The notes beneath the pieces are model-generated. The model worked only from the letters and a program-made list of their open reading frames with translations, was not told the DNA's origin and ran no database searches. This document shows positions 22,898 through 34,571 of a DNA stretch of 64,000 nucleotides, one piece after another. Numbering within the stretch: position 1 is the stretch's first letter; the number at the start of each line of letters is the position of its first letter. The DNA is from Tragulus kanchil. Lineage: Eukaryota > Chordata > Mammalia > Artiodactyla > Tragulidae. A program made the position numbers and the translations under genes. The stretch lies in NCBI GenBank assembly GCA_022376925.1, contig JAIOJX010000031.1:138588854-138652853 (forward strand), written 5' to 3'.

Positions 22898-25109
22898 CTA
22901 TATTTGTATTCTGGTGATGGATAAAGTAAGTCCAGAATAACACACGAAGTGAATAGCTAAAAGCATCTAAAAATTATGGATAAAGTCCCTTCGGGTACCG
23001 TGCTCTCCAATCCCAGGTCCTTGATCACTTCCATGAAGAGTGGGAGCTGGAGTTGGGGGGCTGACAAAGAAGACTAACTTCATCTGAATGTTAATTAGGC
23101 AATTAAAACCACCTGATGCCCTAGTCTCATATGTCCTGCTCAGGACCCCGGAAACTCTTCCCAGGCCACTGCCACCGCCACCCTCAGTGGCAGCCTCAGA
23201 CACCCTTCTCCCCACCGGCTTCATTCCTCTCTTTAGACTAAACTAGACAAGTTTTAATAAGGTTGCTGCATGTGGAAGAGGATTACCACTTCATCTGACT
23301 TCCTCTATTTGAAGTCCTGGGGGAAGGAAAGCCTTGTTTAACTCAATTCATGACACTATTAATCCAACCATAAACCTTCGGATGACTTGAAAGGAGGGAG
23401 GAGAATTCATTAGAACCCTTCTCAAAGCACCAAATCCTCCCTCTCACAGGCCAGCAGGTGAGGCCCTGGGGGCTGTTGACCCATTGTCTCTCCAAAGGTC
23501 ATTCTCAGGGCAGAGTTGCCCACAGAGAGCTCTCACCCCTTCCCTCTCCCTCCACATTTTCCACAAGGGGTAACCAGGCACTCAAAGAAGTTGAGTAAGT
23601 TGTCCAATGTCACAGAGCTAAACAGCAAGAGACTGGACTAATCTCACTCTCCTGATTTCATGTCATCCATGTGAAAACAGTTTTAAATGTGCTTTTATAG
23701 GTTTGCATACAATCATTCTACTTCCAGATATCTAGCCCAAGGAAGCCATTCTAAGTGTGGAAAAGCTACATTCCTAGTATGTTCATCACAGTATGATTCA
23801 TAATGTTAAATCCTGAATCAGGCTATTAGGAAAATAGGCTGCTAACAACCCATTACTCGTAGGTTATTACGTTATAAAAAATGTTTCAAAAGATTCAAAT
23901 ACATGGATAATACTCATATTATACTGAACAAAAAATAGGATGAAATGGCATACATAATGTTGTTTGATTTTAATTTTATAAAAATACACATTAAAAATTA
24001 GGATGAAATGCATACTATATTTGTATTCTGGTGATGGATAAAGTAAGTCCAGAATAACACACGAAGTGAATAGCTAAAAGCATCTAAAAATTATGGATAA
24101 AGTCCCTTCGGGTACCGTGCTCTCCAATCCCAGGTCCTTGATCACTTCCATGAAGAGTGGGAGCTGGAGTTGGGGGGCTGACAAAGAAGACTAACTTCAT
24201 CTGAATGTTAATTAGGCAATTAAAACCACCTGATGCCCTAGTCTCATATGTCCTGCTCAGGACCCCGGAAACTCTTCCCAGGCCACTGCCACCGCCACCC
24301 TCAGTGGCAGCCTCAGACACCCTTCTCCCCACCGGCTTCATTCCTCTCTTTAGACTAAACTAGACAAGTTTTAATAAGGTTGCTGCATGTGGAAGAGGAT
24401 TACCACTTCATCTGACTTCCTCTATTTGAAGTCCTGGGGGAAGGAAAGCCTTGTTTAACTCAATTCATGACACTATTAATCCAACCATAAACCTTCGGAT
24501 GACTTGAAAGGAGGGAGGAGAATTCATTAGAACCCTTCTCAAAGCACCAAATCCTCCCTCTCACAGGCCAGCAGGTGAGGCCCTGGGGGCTGTTGACCCA
24601 TTGTCTCTCCAAAGGTCATTCTCAGGGCAGAGTTGCCCACAGAGAGCTCTCACCCCTTCCCTCTCCCTCCACATTTTCCACAAGGGGTAACCAGGCACTC
24701 AAAGAAGTTGAGTAAGTTGTCCAATGTCACAGAGCTAAACAGCAAGAGACTGGACTAATCTCACTCTCCTGATTTCATGTCATCCATGTGAAAACAGTTT
24801 TAAATGTGCTTTTATAGGTTTGCATACAATCATTCTACTTCCAGATATCTAGCCCAAGGAAGCCATTCTAAGTGTGGAAAAGCTACATTCCTAGTATGTT
24901 CATCACAGTATGATTCATAATGTTAAATCCTGAATCAGGCTATTAGGAAAATAGGCTGCTAACAACCCATTACTCGTAGGTTATTACGTTATAAAAAATG
25001 TTTCAAAAGATTCAAATACATGGATAATACTCATATTATACTGAACAAAAAATAGGATGAAATGGCATACATAATGTTGTTTGATTTTAATTTTATAAAA
25101 ATACACATT
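22898..25109. repeat. Tandem direct duplication 6 (unit ~1117 bp)
   Basis: Copy A is 22898-23992 plus ~22 bp of unmatched junction sequence; copy B is 24015-25109, offset 1117. The junction filler (AGGATGAAATGCATAC) is a slightly altered echo of AGGATGAAATGGCATAC about 60 bp upstream. The unit holds a MIR relic (about 23575-23680) and old L1/L2-like AT-rich sequence near 23690-23990. Confidence 0.96.
23565..23680 (-). mobile_element. MIR relic (second copy ~24682-24797)
   Basis: AAGAAGTTGAGTAAGTTGTC, a CAATGTCACAGAGCTAAAC block and ACTGGACTAATCTCACTC form an antisense MIR core. Present twice because of duplication 6. Confidence 0.6.
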
Positions 25110-25331
25110 GAGAAGAAAGATTGGAAGAAACAGAGCCAGTTGTCACATAAGCGCTTGTCGCTGCTTTCTCTCATATTTAATAATAAGCAATTGAGTGAGC
25201 TTTAAGTTACTATAGTGCAATGGTGATCTGTATTTCTCTTTTCTGATTCTGTTCCCCCCTAAATATTCCATAATGGGCTAATATTGGTTTCTAATTAATA
25301 TATTTTAATTTTGGAAACGTGGTTTCACCCA

Positions 25332-27421
25332 TTGTCTTAGGTCAGTTTCTCTGTAAAACAGATTTTGAGAGAGAAATTTGATGCAACAGTTTGCTGGGAA
25401 GAGCCCCCAAGACCAAGATCTGTGAGGTTGAGGGCTACAAATGTGCACAGAAAGGGAGGCTGGGTGCAAGGAGGTTGCAGCAAAGTTCTCAGCTGAGCCT
25501 GTGGGAGTCTCTGCACCTGGGACAGGCTTCAGCAGGTCCTGAGTCAGGATGAAGGGACCAGCCTCTGTGCTCCACAGACCAACAGGAATTGGGAGAGGGT
25601 GTGCCCTTGGGAAGGGCAGCTCCACTCAGCTGAAGAGGGCTCCTGGTGGGGCCTGCAGAGATTCAGGGCTGAGTTATCAGCAGCCGGTGCACCGCTGATG
25701 CAGAAGGAAGGCTCTGGGGAGTGCCTCCCTGCATCTAGTTCACCTACCATAATACCCATGTGCCTGGCAGCCAAGCTGGGGTTAGGGCAAGTTGAATGGG
25801 GCTCATTGTATAGGTGGGGAAACTGAGGCATAGAGCACCTATGTGAGTGCTCTGGGTCACGAAGCAGAAAATCATGGGAATAAGACCAGGATAAGAAACC
25901 AGGCACCCTGACACCCAGACTGTCCACTGAGGCACAGCCTTGAGAATTCTGGCCAAAACGGGCAGGGTTTTGGGCCAAGGAGGACTGGGATTCTGGGCTG
26001 TGGCCTGGAAGATCTGAGTCAAAGAACAGGGCTTCCTCCATGGGAAAGAAAGCAGTCTGCTGGTCTCTGGGAGGAGCTGGCAGGAAGAGATTGGAGCCCA
26101 TCACTTCCCAGGACCCAAGAAGCCCGAGTTCTGGTCCCTCCAGGCCTGGGCACTGAGAGCAGGCTGCCCGCCTGCAAGAGCATCTCCAAGAGCCTGGGGT
26201 CAGAGCAGGAGACATCAGAGAGCAAACTGACCCTTAGTTCACTGGCCAGTGCTTCATGCAAACTGGGGACAGGGCAGTGAATGTGGCAGGTGAGGTGGTC
26301 CCTGCCCGTGGAGGGGTCGAGTTCTGTAGGGCATCTTAGTGATGCAGTTGAGATTCCCAGCTTGGGGCAGACTGCCTGGCCCCCCCCTACTCCACAGTGC
26401 AACTTGTCTTAGGTCAGTTTCTCTGTAAAACAGATTTTGAGAGAGAAATTTGATGCAACAGTTTGCTGGGAAGAGCCCCCAAGACCAAGATCTGTGAGGT
26501 TGAGGGCTACAAATGTGCACAGAAAGGGAGGCTGGGTGCAAGGAGGTTGCAGCAAAGTTCTCAGCTGAGCCTGTGGGAGTCTCTGCACCTGGGACAGGCT
26601 TCAGGAGGTCCTGAGTCAGGATGAAGGGACCAGCCTCTGTGCTCCACAGACCAACAGGAATTGGGAGAGGGTGTGCCCTTGGGAAGGGCAGCTCCACTCA
26701 GCTGAAGAGGGCTCCTGGTGGGGCCTGCAGAGATTCAGGGCTGAGTTATCAGCAGCCGGTGCACCGCTGATGCAGAAGGAAGGCTCTGGGGAGTGCCTCC
26801 CTGCATCTAGTTCACCTACCATAATACCCATGTGCCTGGCAGCCAAGCTGCGCGTTAGGGCAAGTTGAATGGGGCTCATTGTATAGGTGGGGAAACTGAG
26901 GCATAGAGCACCTATGTGAGTGCTCTGGGTCACGAAGCAGAAAATCATGGGAATAAGACCAGGATAAGAAACCAGGCACCCTGACACCCAGACTGTCCAC
27001 TGAGGCACAGCCTTGAGAATTCTGGCCAAAACGGGCAGGGTTTTGGGCCAAGGAGGACTGGGATTCTGGGCTGTGGCCTGGAAGATCTGAGTCAAAGAAC
27101 AGGGCTTCCTCCATGGGAAAGAAAGCAGTCTGCTGGTCTCTGGGAGGAGCTGGCAGGAAGAGATTGGAGCCCATCACTTCCCAGGACCCAAGAAGCCCGA
27201 GTTCTGGTCCCTCCAGGCCTGGGCACTGAGAGCAGGCTGCCCGCCTGCAAGAGCATCTCCAAGAGCCTGGGGTCAGAGCAGGAGACATCAGAGAGCAAAC
27301 TGACCCTTAGTTCACTGGCCAGTGCTTCATGCAAACTGGGGACAGGGCAGTGAATGTGGCAGGTGAGGTGGTCCCTGCCCGTGGAGGGGTCGAGTTCTGT
27401 AGGGCATCTTAGTGATGCAGT
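25332..27421. repeat. Tandem direct duplication 7 (unit ~1072 bp)
   Basis: Copy A is 25332-26349 and copy B 26404-27421, offset 1072. Between them, 26350-26403 is a garbled version of what follows copy B at 27422-27480 (both contain GGGGCAGACTGCCTGGC). The first copy therefore continues past the unit with poor-quality sequence before restarting. The copies also differ by an indel at about 25782 against 26851, which breaks a chance minus-strand frame. Confidence 0.96.
25795..25870 (-). mobile_element. MIR-like relic (second copy ~26868-26943)
   Basis: ATAGGTGGGGAAACTGAGGC then GAGTGCTCTGGGTCACGAAG follows the antisense MIR order. Short and diverged. Confidence 0.5.
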
Positions 27422-28002
27422 GAATTGTATGACTTCAGGGCCCAGCCTTGGGGGCAGACTGCCTGGCTCCCCTACTCACAGGCTGTGAGGACTGGGGTGC
27501 TCCACATTGCTTCAGTTTCTTAATCTGTGAAAATGGGACGAGGGTAGCAGCCTGTATCTTCTATGTACTTTCTGATGCACATTCATGGACATCACCTTAT
27601 TCAACCCTTAAAACCTCCATGCAAGCTGGGCACTCAGAAATGTACCTCTACTTGGAGGCTGGTGGTGATGAGGCCTATGGTGAATCCAACCCAGCCTCGG
27701 GGACTGCTGCTCCCCCTCCCCACCCACGGTGGACAGATGTTCTGCCAGCCAGCGCCTCTTTCATCAGCCAGTAGAGCTGCTCACACAGTGCCATGCTACC
27801 AGGACTCCACGGTAGGGGAGCTCTAGATAAACGCCATTCTTACATACTCATGCATGGCCCTGGCTGCCCTTCATCACTGGGGGACTCCCTCACACCCCAG
27901 GGTAAGACAGAGCCTTGGCAGAGTGAGGGGTCTACCCCGGGGCAAGCCTGCCCCCTCTCCATATCCCGGAAAGATGCCTAACAGTTCCAGTTCCCTCCTT
28001 CC
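27422..28002. other. Unique noncoding sequence
   Basis: A possible MIR/L2 trace lies near 27565-27650 (CATCACCTTATTCAACCC). Nothing else recognised. Confidence 0.4.
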
Positions 28003-28785
28003 TATACTGTTGTCGGGAATACAAATTGATGCAGCCGCTATGGCAAACAAATATGGAGTTTTCTTAAAAAACTAAAAATAGAGTTAGCATATGATCCAGC
28101 AATCCCGTTCTTGGGCGTATATGTGTAGAAAACTCTACTTTGAAAAGATACGTGCCCTCCAATGTTCCAGCAGCACCGTTTACAACAGTCAAGATGTGGA
28201 AGCAACCCAAATGTCCACTGACAGATGAATGAATAAAGAAGATGTGGTACATATATATAATGGAATATTATTCAGCCACAAAAAGAGTGAAATAATGCCA
28301 TTTATAGCAACATGAATGGACCTAGATACAGCTATCATACTAAGTGAAGTCAGTCAGTCAAAGAAAGATAAATACCACAAGATATCATGTATATGTGAAA
28401 TCTGAAATATGATACAAATGAACTTATTTACAAAATGAAAACAGACTCACAGACATAGAAAACAAACTTACCATTACCAAAGGGGAAAGGCTAGTAGGAG
28501 GGTAAATTCGGAGTATGAGATTAGCAGATACAAACTACCAGATACTAAATTGATAAAAGACATTGTTCTCCTGTATAGCTCAGGGAACTTTGTTCAGTAT
28601 CTAGTAGTAAACTATAATGGGAAAGAATATGAAACAGAATAATATATATATATATAATATATATATAAAAAACTTTTATATATATATATATAATATATAT
28701 ATAACTATAACAGAATCACTTTGCTATATACCAGAAACTAGCACAAGATTATAAATCCACTAGACTTCAATTAAAAGAAAGAGTT
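28003..28785 (+). mobile_element. L1 LINE 3' end (ORF2 end plus 3' UTR)
   Basis: The sense 3' end of an L1: TATGGCAAACAAATATGGAG, CATATGATCCAGCAATCCC, AGATGTGGAAGCAACCCAAA, ATAATGGAATATTATTCAGC, TTTATAGCAACATGAATGGA and a 3' UTR ending CAATTAAAAGAAAGAG. ORF2 is broken by stops and the element is 5'-truncated. An AT-only tract lies inside at 28640-28703. Confidence 0.9.
28640..28703. repeat. AT-only self-complementary tract
   Basis: Two (TA)n blocks flank AAAAAACTTTTA-like sequence, so the tract can fold on itself. It lies within the L1 3' UTR. Confidence 0.85.
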
Positions 28786-28983
28786 CCAGTTCCCTGACTC
28801 CCATAAATATCACCTCCACTCTCCAGAGATGTTAACCGCTGCTCCTGTGTGGCCAAATAATTATTACTACTTAAAACTTTAAGATAAATTCTAAATATGA
28901 ATGTAGCGCAGAAGTGATAAAAATGTAGATGACACAAGAAGGTGAATTGTGATAACTAGACACCTCTCTTCTCTTACCTTCTC

Positions 28984-29257
28984 TCTCTCTCTCTTTTTTT
29001 GGCCACTTCTATTGGTCTTTGATTTATTTATCTTCATCCACCTTTTTTCTTTGGCCTGTGTGGGCCTCCCATCGCAGTGGCCTCTCTCATTGCAGAGCAT
29101 CAGCTCTGGGCGCAAGTGCTCCAGAGCTCCAGCTGGGTAGTTGGACAGACCAGTCCAGCCGCTCCTGAGCACGTGGCATCTTCCCAGGCCAGGGATTGAA
29201 CTGGCGCATCTTGCACTGCAAGGCAGTGTCCTTACCCACTGGACCACCAGGGAAACC
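28984..29257 (-). mobile_element. tRNA-Glu-derived SINE (older copy)
   Basis: The T tail is at the left, then GGCCACTTCTATTGGTCTTT, TGTGGGCCTCCCATCGCAGT, a GGGCGCAAGTGCTCCAGAGC block, and the head complement CCCACTGGACCACCAGGGAA. CTCTTACCTTCTC (28971-28983) and CTCTCACCTTCTC (29258-29270) flank it as a 12/13 target-site duplication. It lacks the G-rich 3' segment of the copies at 41 and 45 kb. Confidence 0.9.
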
Positions 29258-29270
29258 CTCTCACCTTCTC

Positions 29271-29858
29271 AAACCATATAGATTCACCCCTTCAGGACTC
29301 TTCTCCCCAGGGAAATTAATAATTTCCTACGATTAATACCAGCCTACATAGGTATACATTCTTAAAATGTGTACAGATAGGATTGTAATATAGGTACAGT
29401 GCTGCACTTTACCCTTTGACTTAGTAATATTTCATGGAGTCTACATATCAGTACATATAAAGCTATTTGACCTATAATAATGCACATACTATCAATTCTA
29501 ATTCTCTTGAAGGCTATCGCTTCTTTCTAATTCTCATCCAATTTTCATTTAATTCTCCTTTTTAATGACTCACCACACCTTATGTAACCACAGAAGACTT
29601 AATGACTGTTCCAGTTTGGGGGGCACAAACAATGAGCATTTTGAACATGTATCTTGGAGAGGGGAATATCCTTAGGAGAAATCCTAGAGATACTTTGAAG
29701 TGACATAGAAGGGTTTTTAAAAATAAGCTTTCCTTATCACATGCTTCTGTTTTTACCTTCAGGTTGAGTAAGTATTTTGCTGGAGACCATGAAAATCTCA
29801 CTGTCGGTGAGGTGGAGGCAGTGGGTGGGTGGTGACTGGGGAAAGGCATCCTGTAAGT
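29271..29858. other. AT-rich noncoding sequence, probably old LINE debris
   Basis: Words such as TTAGTAATATTTCATGGAGT and CATATCAGTACATATAAAGC resemble old L1 sequence, but I cannot align a family with confidence. Confidence 0.35.
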
Positions 29859-30139
29859 CTTTTTTTTTATTTTAATTTTGGCCTCTTTTATTGCTTTTTT
29901 ATTTATTGATTTATTTTCATTCATTTTTATTCTTTGGTATGTGTGGGCCTCCCATCACAGTGGTCTCTCTTGTGGCAGAGCACTGGCTCTGGGTGCATGT
30001 GCTCCAGAGCGCTGGCTTGTAATTGGACACACTGGTCCAGCTGCTCCGCGCACTTGGCATCTTCCCTGGCCAGGGATCGAACCGGTGCCCCATGCACTGC
30101 AAGGTGGACTCTTTACCAACTGGACCACCAGGGAAGCCC
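29859..30139 (-). mobile_element. tRNA-Glu-derived SINE
   Basis: A T-rich tail, GTGTGGGCCTCCCATCACAG, GGGTGCATGTGCTCCAGAGC, AGGGATCGAACCGGTGCCCC and the head TGGACCACCAGGGAAGCCCC. Flanks CATCCTGTAAGT (29847-29858) and CACCCTGTCAGT (30140-30151) match at 10 of 12, a likely target-site duplication. Its 3' part (near 29878) is altered relative to the sister copies. Confidence 0.88.
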
Positions 30140-30151
30140 CACCCTGTCAGT

Positions 30152-30750
30152 TTTGCTTGCATCTGTGCTGTGAGGAAATGCTGTGAGTCCTATCCCCTTA
30201 TTGCATTGGGCATTCAGAAGAAGACACAGTGTGGGCAACCTGAAGAGCTGCCCGTTTTTATGTAGCAAGTCGACCTCTGCTTCTTTCAACTTGGAAGAAT
30301 TTAAGGGCAAGTGATGGCTGATGACAAACCTACTCCATGGTTGTAATCAAGTCATTCTTGGCCTCTGTGCCTCTTGCTGCAGTCTGGCAGTAAGATGTGA
30401 CCTGGACACTCTTTTTCTAGTTCTCTAGTAGGCAGGTCACTCAGGAATGCATGTCTCTTCTCATGTAGTGTGATACCCAGGGGCAGAGGGCCCAGTGCAT
30501 ATGAGTAGCTCTTGATAACATTGATTGGCTAATTCATATGTGCCAGTGCTGTTTTAAGTTCTATATGTGAAGTAACGCATCTAATGCTTAGGACAAACAT
30601 GTAGGGTAAGGTACAGTTTTTATCCACATCTACATAGGAGAGAATGTGCTCATTATTGGTGCTGTTGAGCAGATTGTTTTTTTCTTCTAAATACATGATG
30701 AGCTTGCATATTCCTGCTCACTTGGAAGTTTTGATGAAAATAATATGAGC
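30152..30750. other. Unique noncoding sequence
   Basis: An L2/MIR-like trace may lie near 30540-30620 (TGCCAGTGCTGTTTTAAGTT). No gene recognised. Confidence 0.4.
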
Positions 30751-30760
30751 GTGCCATGCA

Positions 30761-30973
30761 GGCTTCCCTGGTGGCTCAGTGGTAAAGAATGCACCTGCTG
30801 ATTCAGGAAGTGTGGGCTCCATCCCTGGGTTGGGAAGATCCCCTGCAGGAGGAAATGGCAACTGACTCCAGTATTCTTGCCTGGGAAATCCCATGGATAG
30901 AGGAGCCTGGTGGGCTACAATCCACGGGATCACGAAAGAGTCAGACATGGCTTAGTGATCAAACAACAACAAA
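30761..30973 (+). mobile_element. Bov-tA SINE
   Basis: Head GGCTTCCCTGGTGGCTCAGT, body AAATGGCAACTGACTCCAGT and GAGGAGCCTGGTGGGCTAC, and tail GAGTCAGACATGGCTTAGTG with CAACAACAAA. Flanks GTGCCATGCA and GTGGCATGCA are a 9/10 target-site duplication. Confidence 0.93.
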
Positions 30974-31199
30974 GTGGCATGCATTTCTTTCAGGTGAAAG
31001 CTTTAAGAGCCAGTGGATGACTGGATCTTTTTCTTCTGTTATAGAAATTGGAAATTCTCTGTGTGGCAGGTACTCTGTTACTGGGCCCCCCAAATGAGGT
31101 TGATGTGTACCAGAAAACCCAGAGAACCTATGATGGACGTGGAGTGTAAGCGCAGAATAAATTTTATTTTTAATCACTGTGGTTCTGGGATTGTTTAGT

Positions 31200-31335
31200 A
31201 GCATAGGGTAATCTATCCTGTTTTAACTGTCGTAAGAACTGAAATCAGAGAGATTAAGTAAGTTTCTCAAGGTCACACAGCTAACGAGGAAGAATCAGAC
31301 TTGAACCCAGATACTCTGGCTCCACAATTGCCTGT
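31200..31335 (-). mobile_element. MIR relic
   Basis: AGATTAAGTAAGTTTCTCAA, GGTCACACAGCTAACGAGG and CTTGAACCCAGATACTCTGG: an antisense MIR core and flank. Confidence 0.7.
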
Positions 31336-32261
31336 CTTTCCCACTCTGGCACATGGCATATCCGCATAATGTCTCCAAGCTGGAACTTAAAGGGTAGACT
31401 CAGAAGTGCTTCCTAAAATTCTGAATGTCTTTGGGAGCAGGGCTCCTGAATGTCAGGTTGACAGGGATCTCAGCATCTAGGCTTTTCAAACTGAAAGTGA
31501 CATAAACTCAATTTAAACAGGTATTTTTTATGCACATATATCTAAATCGTCTATGGCTAGAATTGGCTTAAGAACCAGAGCTTCAGACTGTTCCCACCCC
31601 ACTTCCCCCATCATTTTACTCTGCTTTTATCTGTGTCGGCTTCGGTCTTAGGCAGCCTCCCACTTTAGAGGCGCAAAGAAGCTCTCCTCCAGTGGAATGC
31701 CCCAGAAGGGAGGTATTTTTGTCCTGCCCACCTCACCGGGAGTGTTCTAAGGACTGGACCAAATGGTGTGTATGAAAGTGATTACAAAGGAAAGAGAAGC
31801 ATAAATACTGTGGTTTAGCTGCTCAGTGTTTGCTGAACTGCTTCCTCTGTCCCTGGAGACGGGAAGAATGAATGGCAGAGGGTAAACTCGCAGCAGAGAT
31901 CAAGCTGACGCTCCAGCTCCCCAAACCCAAAGGGACTATTACATGCCAACCAGAGAGGCGGGGACCAGTGGCCTTGGAGCAGAGCTATGGCAGCAGGCAT
32001 GGTGCTGGGAGTGGCAGCAGCTACGAATTTGAGCCATGGCTCCTGGGTGTGGCAAACACCAATGGGGAGCTCCTCAGGTTAAGATCTTCTTGCCTTGGAT
32101 TGGTGCTCCGTCCCCAGGACAGAGCCTCCAGTGGGCACATCTGTATGACAGGACTCTAACTGGCCCGGAGAGGCAGCTATGTGACCAAGTTGAGCCCATC
32201 AGGTGTTCCTGAGAATAAGGCAAAGACCCAAGAAGGCTGGGCATAATCATTTCCTTATTTG
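31336..32261. other. Unique noncoding sequence
   Basis: No recognised transposon. The 95-codon plus-strand frame at 31872-32159 lacks a domain and overlaps a minus-strand frame. Confidence 0.4.
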
Positions 32262-32338
32262 TAAACCTTCATGGAGCACCTACTAAATGCCTGATACTGT
32301 CCTGGGTTCTGGGGATTCACATTGGTTTTTCTGCATCA
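32262..32338 (+). mobile_element. L2 relic, first part
   Basis: CATGGAGCACCTACTAAATG, then GATACTGTCCTGGGTTCTGG, is the L2 3' pattern. A later L2 segment appears at 32755-32935 after ~420 bp of AT-rich sequence, so one L2 may be split. Confidence 0.6.
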
Positions 32339-32344
32339 ACACAG

Positions 32345-32391
<47 letters not shown>
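32345..32391 (+). repeat. (TG)n microsatellite
   Basis: ATATATGTG leads into more than 20 TG units. Confidence 0.97.
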
Positions 32392-32754
32392 GACTCATTT
32401 TTTTCTCTGCATCCAAGAAAACACATACATATAATGCTAAGCACTTTCCTCTAATTTAAGACATTCCTATACATATGATAACAGAACTATTAAAGTATTT
32501 TTCCAACTTAATTTCATTTGAATTGACTAGTCACAGTCTTGCTAAAATGATTACATTTGTTATTTTAAAGAAGAGGAGAGTTTCTATAAACTGATATCTC
32601 TCTAACACAGTCCATTGAAATGAACTTCATCTCCCAAAGCAGGCATTCATATACTCAGAGTCTGATTCCATTACTAAGTAGGCTATTACATTTTGGGTTT
32701 AATTTGTCTCATATTTGGCCACCAAGTTCAACACAGATTTAAAGCAGGATCTAT

Positions 32755-32935
32755 AAGGACAAATAAAATCATCAGACAAATAAACAAATAAAGTTATCAG
32801 ACCAATACCAGTATAAAGGAATAAAGCAGGAGAGTATGATAAAGAATGACCAGGGAGTCAGGGAAGCCTTCTCTGAGAAGGGTCATGGGAGCTGAGTTCT
32901 GAGTAAGAACTTATTCACAAGAAGTGGGGAAGGGG
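32755..32935 (+). mobile_element. L2 relic, second part
   Basis: GACAAATAAACAAATAAAGT, AGTCAGGGAAGCCTTCTCTG and GAGCTGAGTTCTGAGTAAG follow the L2 3' order. Confidence 0.55.
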
Positions 32936-32995
32936 ATTCCTGAGAGGAGGGCAGAAAGTGCCCTAAGGTGGAAAAACTTGACCTTATGTAGAGTC

Positions 32996-33195
32996 TGAGG
33001 GTTTCCCTGGGTGGCCCAGATGGTAACGAATCCTCCTGCAATGCCAGAGACCCAGGTTTGAGCCCTGGATTGAGACGATCTCCTGGAGAAGGAAATGGCA
33101 ACCCACTCCAGTATTCTTGGCTGGGAAATCCCGTGGACAGAGGAGCCTGGCGGGCTGGAGTCCATGAAACCGCAGAGAGTGAGAGGGAACGTTGG
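32996..33195 (+). mobile_element. Bov-tA SINE
   Basis: GGTTTCCCTGGGTGGCCCAG head, AAGGAAATGGCAACCCACTC, CAGTATTCTTGGCTGGGAAA and GAGGAGCCTGGCGGGCTGGA. The 3' end is lost. Confidence 0.88.
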
Positions 33196-33908
33196 CGTGG
33201 CTGGAGGCTGGACAGCTGGGGAGGAGGATGATACGTGAGTCTGGAGAGGTCTTCTGGGGCTGGATGACTGAGGCCTTGCTGGGCATAGCGAAGGGTGTGG
33301 CTTTGTATCACACATGCTCTAGACAGAGGAGCTGAGTCCCATTAAGACAAGGGCCTTATGGAGAAGGGCTACCAAGGCTGCTTAGATACCTGAAGCTTCC
33401 AGGGTCCTGCCCTCCCTGAGCTTTGGCATCTCAGCAGAGCGTAGTCAGGCCGCCTGCCCTTCAACATCCTCTCACTATCGTCACTGAGGGAAAATGACAG
33501 CTAGAGCTAGCTTCTACAGGAGCTAGCAGATCTTTCCTTCTCCTGGAAGACACTTGTCTGATGTACAAAGGTATCTTTGTTTTGGCCAGCTTCCAACCAG
33601 AGCCCAGAATGGGAATTTTCTGCAGGAAATCTAAAACACACTCAGAAGAACCTTGCAGTGAAGTGAGGAGGGCAGGAAAAGGGAAGGGAAAGAAGCAAAG
33701 GTGTGGTTTTCAGCTGAGATCTAGCCTCAGCCAGATCTCTCTCTCTGAAGGCCCTGGAGCATGACTAGCCTCACAGAGTTGCATCACCTTGAGGCAAGGT
33801 GACCAGGTTTTATACCACTGGGCCAGTCACTGCCTCCAGACCCCCAGGATTCTCTGAGTGAGGTGGCTCCCAATGGGTTAAGGGCAGTTCTCTAGAGGAA
33901 AGTGCAGC
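33196..33908. other. Unique noncoding sequence
   Basis: No transposon or gene recognised. Confidence 0.4.
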
Positions 33909-34289
33909 TATGAGCCCTTAACAGCTCAAACATGCAGGGTACATGCTTTGTAACTTGCCCAGTGATGGGGATTTGGGTAGAGGACCAATGGCACTTTATA
34001 TAAAGGGCACAGTGTATATCCTTGGAGGGAAGCTTGAAGCTGGGTCAGATATCCAGGTAGATAGAGAGGAGGTGCTCAGGTCCTGCGGGCAGAGGCCACC
34101 TAAACCCTGGACTTTACCATTGGTGAGCCATGGGTGGTGCTGATAGGGACAGAGTAGAATAGGTAGGTGGTTGTAGAGTCCTAGTACAGGATGGTAGGTA
34201 GAAGGGAGACACCTGAGAAAGATTGGGAGGCCAGTGAGTTAACGATAACTCAGGAGAGCTGCTCCTTATTTAGGAAAGCAGGCTCCACT

Positions 34290-34560
34290 GGGTGTAAACA
34301 GCTGATGAAGGAGGAGCGGGCAAAGAAGCAACCAATGATGTATGTCCTGCATCTGCATCTACTTGAGGGGGGCGGTCTTCTACCAGCCTATATATATGGC
34401 TGCTCACTCAATTGAGGGAGAGTAGAGCAGAGCTTTCCTGCCTGACCGCTTGCACCTCTTACAAGTACCCTACCCTAATAAATCCTCTTCTTGCCTATCA
34501 CTCTGCTTCTCGCTGAATTCCTTCTGTGTTGAGGCACGAAGAACCTGAGCTTCAGTGGGT
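34290..34560 (+). mobile_element. Endogenous-retrovirus-like LTR, 3' part (second copy 35338-35608)
   Basis: The order of signals is that of a retroviral LTR: AAGCAACCAATGATG (CCAAT-type), CCTATATATATGGCTGC (TATA-type, near 34390), CCCTAATAAATCC (polyadenylation signal, near 34477), then a T/G-rich stretch CTTCTGTGTTGAGG and an end near GAGCTTCA. This resembles ERV class I LTRs of ruminants. The 5' edge is not resolved and I see no gag, pol or env sequence downstream, so it is probably a solo or near-solo relic with a stub of internal sequence. Confidence 0.6.
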
Positions 34561-34571
34561 CCAGACGTTGG

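Noticed and set aside
25544..26215. 223-codon minus-strand open frame, the longest in the window
   Set aside because: No recognisable domain and Ser/Pro-rich composition; it overlaps other frames, and in the second copy of the same sequence (from 26616 on) it is broken by an indel. A chance frame in GC-rich DNA is more likely.
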